A DNA stretch of 57,729 bases from a bacterium (GTDB lineage: Bacteria; Myxococcota_A; UBA9160; UBA6930): NCBI GenBank assembly GCA_024228115.1, contig JAAETT010000612.1, forward strand, positions 1 to 57,729. The letters run 5' to 3'. A model generated the notes under the pieces. That model saw only the letters and a list, made by a program, of their open reading frames with translations, was not told the DNA's origin and did no database searches. The position numbers were made by a program, and so were the translations under genes. Positions 52,508 to 57,729 of this stretch are shown here, one piece after another (position 1 is the first letter of the stretch; every line of letters begins with the position of its first letter).

Positions 52508-53767
52508 ATGTCGATTCGAATGATGCAGTGGGTCCTTGGCCTCGCCCTCGCGTGCCTGGTTGCGGTACCGGGCCCGGCCCAGGTCCGCGAGGACCTGCTC
52601 GAGGGAGATCCGCTCGGCGGGCAGGGCAAAGCGACGAGCCCCGTCCCGGTGCAGGATCCCGACGCGCCGAAGAAGAGGGTGCCGAAACCCACGCGGCACG
52701 ATCCGCGCGAAGGAAAGGTGGGCGAAGAGGCCACTACGCCGGGTGCCGTAAGGCCTCCACCGATGCGGCCGGGCATGGGTCAGCTCGATCCCAACCAGAT
52801 CGACAGCCGGCCAAAATCCGACGTCGGCATCCGCATCGTCGAAGCCGTTCTGCCGCAAGTCGAGGTCGTCGTAGAGGTGAAGAACCACGGCCCCACTCCG
52901 CTCGACCGCAGCGCGATCGTCTCCGTGCGCGTCGACACGGGCGATGGTTGCGACTGGCCGAGCGGGAATCCCGTTGTCCCGGTCTCTGGCCTGCGAGTCG
53001 GTGAGACACGCCAGGTCATCGTCCGCACCCGCAACCCGCGATGCTCCGAGCGCTACGCCCGGCCCTGCGAAGAGCTATCGGTGCACGCAAGGGTGGCGCC
53101 GTCGATGCGGCGTGGCGAAGGCTATGCGGATCCCAACCCGGCCAACGATCGCGCGACCGCGCGTCTCGCGGCCGTACTCCGCGATGATCGCCAGACGCCG
53201 GCCACGCGGGGGGAGCGGAGGGTCCGCGTCAAGCTCTCGAACCTCGTCTTCTGGATGCGCTGTGGCCGTGGCGCAGGCGCTGTCTGCGAGATCGAGTGGA
53301 TCAAGACCCAGCTCCACAACGCACGCGAATCCACCTACGACCACAGGACGCTCGGAATCATGCAGTCGGGACGATCGGGAGACCGCCTCGCACACAGCCC
53401 ACGCCATCTCAAGGTGCGCGATGGCGACCTTGTGGGAGTTCCGCACGCGGCGACGGCCGAGGCGTATGCCTACGAGGGTGAGACGATCGAGTTCGTGATG
53501 AAGGCGCGCGACATGGACTGCACGGGAGATCGCGACTGTCGGCGGGGCAATACCGGCAAGCGCGTCTACCGCTTCCAGGTGCCTCAGTTCTGGCCGGGCT
53601 TCCTCGGCAACTGCGACGCCAAGCAGTCCGTCCACGAGATGAGGGGCTGGAGCAGCTCCGGGGAGGTCGGCGGATTGCCGCGTCCGCGCATCCAGCCGGA
53701 GGGCTACGAGGTCTACCCGGCGCAGATCTGCTTCGAGCCTGTTACGGAGGGCCGTTCGGGGTTCTGA
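52508..53767 (+). CDS. Secreted protein with CARDB-like domain
   Basis: The 419-residue protein starts at ATG 52508 behind AGGAGG. A signal peptide ends around P-G-P-A-Q (residue 25), then a Pro/Lys-rich region to about 95. A CARDB-type domain follows (V-E-V-V-V-E-V-K-N-H-G-P-T-P-L, G-L-R-V-G-E-T-R-Q-V-I-V, and N-P-A-N-D-R-A-T-A). The C-terminal 190 residues form a cysteine-containing domain (M-D-C-T-G-D-R-D-C, F-L-G-N-C) with no recognised family. It belongs to the same architecture group as 48004. Its end overlaps the broken reverse gene at 53742 by 26 bases. Confidence 0.7.
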   Translation: MSIRMMQWVLGLALACLVAVPGPAQVREDLLEGDPLGGQGKATSPVPVQDPDAPKKRVPKPTRHDPREGKVGEEATTPGAVRPPPMRPGMGQLDPNQIDSRPKSDVGIRIVEAVLPQVEVVVEVKNHGPTPLDRSAIVSVRVDTGDGCDWPSGNPVVPVSGLRVGETRQVIVRTRNPRCSERYARPCEELSVHARVAPSMRRGEGYADPNPANDRATARLAAVLRDDRQTPATRGERRVRVKLSNLVFWMRCGRGAGAVCEIEWIKTQLHNARESTYDHRTLGIMQSGRSGDRLAHSPRHLKVRDGDLVGVPHAATAEAYAYEGETIEFVMKARDMDCTGDRDCRRGNTGKRVYRFQVPQFWPGFLGNCDAKQSVHEMRGWSSSGEVGGLPRPRIQPEGYEVYPAQICFEPVTEGRSGF

Positions 53768-54409
53768 GCTGGGGGATTGGCTCCCCCGGCAAGTACCCGA
53801 GGAAATCTTCGGGCGCTGCAAGGCGGCGTGTTCGGATTGGCCCCTGGGCCAATCCGTCGCACACGATCTGGTCGGTCACCGGATCGAAGGGAGTGAGCGG
53901 GGGTAGGGCGGAATCCGGACGATGATCGTCGTGAAGGAGGACGCCGAAGTCGTCGGCGACTTCGTTGGTCCAGCTCTCGTCGCCGGCGATCATCGACACG
54001 ATCCAGTCGCGCACGGTGGGGACGCCGCCGGTGGTATCGTCAGGACGATCTCATCCTCGGCGGCGCCAAGGCCTGGGCCGATGATTGCGAGGAAGCGAAC
54101 CACCACGGCCGCGTCGAACTCGGAGCCCCCCGGGTTCATTGCGATGCCGTACGTATGACCTGCAAACGAGGCGAGGAGATCGCCTGGCGCAGTGAGTGCG
54201 GGTCGAGGGCTGCCGAGCGGGAGGAGAATCATGACGACGAGGAGTGCCCTGGACCCGAATCCGCCGCGATGGGAAGGGCGTTGCTCACGATTGCGTCGGC
54301 GACTCAGGTGCAACAGCCGTGCGACCAGGACCCACTCGAAGCCCAGCCCGCAGGCGGGTGCCTGGTCGGTATGGATGGGGCCGGGCGGCGTCTCGTTCGC
54401 GGTATCCAC
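53742..54409 (-). pseudogene. Secreted protein of unknown function, frameshifted
   Basis: Two reverse-strand frames appear to make one protein. The first, ending near 54000, has a signal-like segment (A-L-L-V-V-M-I-L-L-P-L-G-S-P-R-P-A-L-T-A), then G-H-T-Y-G-I-A-M-N-P-G-G-S-E-F and D-E-I-V-L-T-I-P. The second continues T-V-R-D-W-I-V-S-M-I-A-G-D-E-S-W-T-N-E-V and ends N-G-P-P. They should meet near 54010-54030, where one base is lost or gained. The product is unknown. It lies divergent to a decayed lipase gene. Confidence 0.6.
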
Positions 54410-54493
54410 TTCCGTGCAGATCGCGAGCGCGGTCAGGGCAGTGGGGCCACCTCGATCGGCCGCCTTCGGTTCCCGGAGGTGAAGGGAGGATCA

Positions 54494-55835
54494 TTGAGAG
54501 CGTTGAAGGTGCTCGCTGTGTGCCTAGTGGGAGTGTCGTCTTGGGGCTGCGTTGGCGGCGATGTGGTGTCGTCGACGAACACCTCGCAGGCGTCCAATAC
54601 CAGGGGCACCCTGGGAGATGGAGGTGTCTCAGGGTTCTATCACTACGACGGCGAGGTTCCGTCAACGCCAGGAACGCTATCGCGGCAGGAGCCACTGCAG
54701 GCCCATCAGTCGATTCCTGGCGCCGCCGACAACATCCGCTTGCGTTATTCATCGACGAATGGCCTCGATGGGAAGGCGGCGATCGCCGTTTCCGGTGGCT
54801 GTTTCTTCCGCAAGGTGTGCCTCCCGAGGGTGGCTGGCCGCTGCTTCTGTGGTCACACGGCACGGTTGGAATCGCGGATGTCTGTGCGCCGAGTTGGACG
54901 GGCTAGGTGCCGTTTCATCAGGAGCACTTGAGGCGTTGGCTGGAGAGTGGTTACGCGTTCGTGGCATCGGACTATCAAGGCCTGGGGACGAAGGGAACGC
55001 ACCCCTACCTTGCCACCCGCCCCGCAGCGTTCAGCAACCTGGATGCGATCCGAGCGGTGAAAGCAGCGGATCTCCCGCTCTCGGATGAGGTCGTCATCGC
55101 GGGCCAATCGCAAGGAGCGGCGCAGCGCTGGTGACGGCGGTGTATTCGGCAAGCTACGCCCCAGAAATTCGCCTTCGCGGTGTCGTTGCGACAGGCGTGC
55201 CCTATTTCACCCCCGAGGCCCTCGTTGCCGTTCAAGAAGCCCGTCCCAGGGACGTCGTGGATCCCATGCTCGGCTACAACTTCCTGGTTCTATCGCTGGT
55301 CGAACATTTGGACCCAAGCTTTGACGCTTCAGACTACGTCTACGAGGGGGTGCTGCCGACGGCGCGCACGGTCCAAGGTGTCTGCAATCTGGATATCAGG
55401 GCGAAGATCCAGGATCTTGGCCTCACCAACGACAGTACTTTCAAGACGCCGCCTCCGCTCCAAAAGGGATTCGAACAGATGCAGTTCCCGACACTCGAGT
55501 TCTCCGTTCCAATCTTCGTCGGAACGGGGTGGGTCGATCGCGATACGCCGCCGCGCATGCAGGCCCGTTTCGTTGATGCCGCATTCGAGGCGGGCTCGAA
55601 CGTATCGGCCCACCTGTACGAAGGCTACGACCACCTGACCGTGCTCAACCACTCGATGGCGGACTCGATCCCATTCGTGGCCGCGGCATTCTCCTGTGAC
55701 GAGATTCCTGGAAACTGCGACAAGTTGCCGTTCGAGAACCAGGTTCGAGCCAAGGTTGGCTGCTCGCGGGTATCGTGCTTCTGCAGTAGGTTTCCGCGGA
55801 CTGATCGTCGTGGGTGCCTCACGAACAAGGCCTGA
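54494..55835 (+). pseudogene. Lipoprotein lipase (secretory lipase, alpha/beta hydrolase), decayed
   Basis: A TTG at 54494 with GGGAGG upstream opens a lipoprotein-like signal ending W-G-C. The protein then changes frame near 54798 (to W-L-F-L-P-Q-G-V-P) and meets an in-frame TAG at 54904. It continues P-F-H-Q-E-H-L-R-R-W-L-E-S-G-Y to the nucleophile elbow G-Q-S-Q-G near 55100. It shifts again near 55115 to run to 55835 with H-L-Y-E-G-Y-D-H, a likely catalytic His region. One added base at each shift restores a lipase of about 440 residues. The three lesions make it non-functional unless the sequence is wrong. Confidence 0.75.
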
Positions 55836-56860
55836 CGTTGGACCATTACTTCTTCAACATCGACGTCGTAGGGAGCTGCAACCTGCGCTGTCCATCCTGC
55901 CCTGTTGGGAACTCCGATGTCGCCCTGCCAAGGGGCTTGATGGACGTCGAGACCATGGAGCGGATCGCGGACAAGGCGTTGGCCGAATGCGATCTCAAGG
56001 GTATCGGGCTCTTCAACTGGACCGAGCCGCTTCTGCATCCGCGGCTGGCTTCCTTGATCCGTGTTCTTCGGGAGCGGGAGATCAAGGTCAACATCAGTTC
56101 GAATTTGAACATTGCCAAACGGTTGGACGAAATCCTCGCCTCGGATCCGACCCAGTTCCGGGTGTCGCTTTCGGGGATCAAGCCGGACACCTACGCGCGC
56201 TATCACAGGGGCGGCGAACTTGCGACCGTTCTGGGGAACCTCCAGGAGCTCGCGGACATACGAGAACGCACGGGCGCCGCAACGAGGGTCCATCTTCTCT
56301 TCCACAGATACCGCGACAACCTCGACGAAGAACCTGAGGTTGCCAAGCTTGCCGCCGAGCTGGGTTTCGATTTCATCGGCGTGTGGGCGTTCATGATGCC
56401 TCTGGAGAAGGTTCTCGCTCTCCGAGATCCAGGCCTGCATCCGGAACTCCTCACGGAAGAGGACCGGGCGTTGGTCGATCGACTCGCTCTTGATCCCTCA
56501 GATGCCCTGTCGGCGACCGCCCCCTACCGTTCCAGGCCGTGTGACCTCCTCGAGCATCAGATCACGTTGGATTGGCAGGGCAACGTCCAACTCTGCTGCG
56601 GGTTGTTCGACCCGGAGCGGTTCGGTGTCGGCTCATACCTGGAGTTTCCGATCGAAGAGATTCAGCGACGGAAATACGAGGATCCGTACTGCTCCAGGTG
56701 CACGGAACTCGGCGGCCATGTCTATGCGAACTACGGCGCTCCTGAGTTCGATGAGCTTGCGGAGCGCAAGGCGGGGCCCGTACAGGTGTGGGAGCCACCT
56801 CGGCCCAGCCGTTGGACACGAATGCTGGGATCGGTTCGTCACTGGGCAAGCCACAGCTGA
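55814..56860 (+). CDS. Radical SAM protein with C-terminal cysteine cluster (SPASM-like)
   Basis: The 348-residue protein has the C-N-L-R-C-P-S-C motif (C-x3-C-x2-C) near residues 23-30, which binds the [4Fe-4S] cluster and SAM. A typical barrel follows, with F-N-W-T-E-P-L-L-H and I-S-S-N-L-N. The C-terminal half has C-D-L-L, N-V-Q-L-C-C-G and Y-C-S-R-C, resembling SPASM auxiliary-cluster domains. Such proteins modify peptides, cofactors or glycans. The start is uncertain between GTG 55814 and TTG 55838, since the first overlaps the broken lipase. No precursor-peptide gene was seen nearby. Confidence 0.85.
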   Translation: MPHEQGLTLDHYFFNIDVVGSCNLRCPSCPVGNSDVALPRGLMDVETMERIADKALAECDLKGIGLFNWTEPLLHPRLASLIRVLREREIKVNISSNLNIAKRLDEILASDPTQFRVSLSGIKPDTYARYHRGGELATVLGNLQELADIRERTGAATRVHLLFHRYRDNLDEEPEVAKLAAELGFDFIGVWAFMMPLEKVLALRDPGLHPELLTEEDRALVDRLALDPSDALSATAPYRSRPCDLLEHQITLDWQGNVQLCCGLFDPERFGVGSYLEFPIEEIQRRKYEDPYCSRCTELGGHVYANYGAPEFDELAERKAGPVQVWEPPRPSRWTRMLGSVRHWASHS

Positions 56861-56920
56861 TCCGAAAGCGTCCGCCTTCCGGATTCCCGGGGTCGACGCA
56901 CTACCGCACCGCGTCCTGGT

Positions 56921-56950
56921 CCCGAGTGGACCTGCGCAGGTCCACTCGGG
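56921..56950. terminator. Perfect 30-bp palindrome after the radical SAM gene
   Basis: Arms of 15 bases (CCCGAGTGGACCTGC and its complement) meet without a loop. It lies 61 bases after the radical SAM stop. It may be a 3'-end hairpin (no T-run) or a protein-binding dyad. Confidence 0.6.
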
Positions 56951-57102
56951 ATAACCGGGAATCGACTCATGTCCCGGGCGACTTCCGGTAAGGACCGCTT
57001 TCGAGGTGGCCGGTGCGACCGGCCAGCACATGCCTTTGATGCGTGTGCCCAAGTCCTTTCACGATCGCGCGCGTCCCCGATCACGGCTCCACGCGCCCGG
57101 AG

Positions 57103-57366
57103 CTACGATTGCACGCGCATCCGGGGGGTGACGCGGAGGCATACGTGGACCTTCCGCTTGAAAAGGCGTCGAAGGTACGCCACGTCCGAGCACCCGACCC
57201 TCTCCGCAACTTCGGATAGAGGGAGCCCGGTTCGTTCGAGGAGGTTTCGCGCATGCTCGATCCACAGGTCGTGCACGTAGGACAAGCTTCTGCCGAATGT
57301 GCCGGCTCGACTACGAAAGCGATTCGATGAACGTCTTCTACGAGTTCCGACCGTAGTCCGCCGCAC
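57103..57366 (-). pseudogene. AraC-type HTH regulator, C-terminal fragment
   Basis: The 87-residue frame contains the end of an AraC-family DNA-binding domain: S-Y-V-H-D-L-W-I-E-H-A-R-N-L-L-E, then L-P-L-S-E-V-A-E-R-V-G-C-S-D-V-A-Y-L-R-R-L-F-K (two lines of helix). The sensor half and most of the first HTH are missing, and the tail after R-K-V-H-V departs from the family. It is probably a remnant. Confidence 0.65.
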
Positions 57367-57729
57367 GTCATGGCTTCTTGCTTGAGGTTGGGCGCCGAGT
57401 GGGCGGAGCCGTGGTTTCTTGATCCATGGCTCGGCTGGGGATCGTCCGCCGGGTCGTCGAGTATGAAGAGCGTGATCTCTTCGTACACGTCGGGTCCGAC
57501 GTTGACTCTGCGCGGTGGATGCGATCGGTCGGCTCGTCCCAGTCCGCCTCGCCCGGTGAGATCGTGAAGCGGTTGATCTCGTCGGTGTCCTAGCTCCAAT
57601 CCGTCGTATTGAGGTGAAGGCCGGACATTGAAATGGCCCTGCGAGTGTGAGATGAAGGAGTTACGAGGCTTCTCCACCGACACCCAACAAGGCCACTTCA
57701 GTGCGATTGATTCAAGGCTCTATTCGGAC
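57367..57729. other. Right edge without a supported gene
   Basis: This stretch of about 360 bases holds only broken reverse-strand pieces, among them V-N-V-G-P-D-V-Y-E-E-I-T-L-F. They resemble a coding remnant but change frame and have no recognisable domain. Confidence 0.35.

Noticed and set aside
1-57729. CRISPR arrays and rRNA genes
   Set aside because: No regularly spaced direct repeats and no rRNA-like sequence were seen.

Overview
The window is a GC-rich bacterial chromosome segment. Codon use, Baeyer-Villiger and diiron oxygenases, ECF sigma/anti-sigma pairs, secreted CARDB/IPT-type proteins and an extracellular contractile injection system (eCIS) suggest a free-living Gram-negative of the broad deltaproteobacterial/Myxococcota-like type. 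That lineage call is an inference; no rRNA or other marker gene is present. The segment reads as accessory genome: several mobile elements, many broken genes, and one very long intact operon.

Left flank (1-7136): the edge of an IS66-type accessory gene, a frameshifted DDE transposase, a zinc-ribbon/membrane-protein pair, then a 3.8-kb island bounded by 99-bp direct repeats (2476-2574 and 6163-6261). The island carries a TOTE-type primase-helicase and a HigBA-like toxin-antitoxin pair. A tyrosine-recombinase fragment spans the right repeat.

Centre (7137-36023): about 29 kb of tightly spaced, same-strand, frameshift-free genes encoding a contractile injection particle. The order is sheath, tube, chaperone-like zinc protein, disordered protein, cap (Pvc16/DUF4255), AAA+ ATPase, small protein, CIS tube adaptor, LysM-like protein, hub (gpD-like), separate gp5-like spike, PAAR-like tip, gp25, two J-like baseplate proteins, a P2-gpI-like protein, a 1154-aa beta-helix fibre candidate, a coiled-coil protein, and a 1634-aa DUF4157 cargo ending in a PD-(D/E)XK-like nuclease. 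A 230-aa gene overlaps the cargo stop codon and is a candidate immunity gene. An inverted repeat at 6950-6969 is a candidate operator.

Right flank (36024-57729): two cupin genes broken by homopolymer indels; a truncated Baeyer-Villiger monooxygenase abutting a membrane-protein gene; a redox set (BVMO, Coq4-like protein, ferritin-like diiron oxygenase, ferredoxin) whose two divergent promoter regions share the operator GTATGAC-N4-GTCATAC; an ECF sigma factor/anti-sigma/subtilase operon; an IS1595-like element with exact ends; a group of large secreted proteins with CARDB- or IPT-like domains; a GH172 (DUF2961) enzyme; a decayed lipoprotein lipase; a radical SAM protein; and an AraC fragment.

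The standout system is the eCIS with its multidomain nuclease cargo and overlapping candidate immunity gene. The cargo would be loaded through its DUF4157 region, the particle assembled around the tube and baseplate genes, and the neighbour gene would protect the producer if the target is bacterial. The cargo toxicity and immunity roles are inferences from motifs and position.
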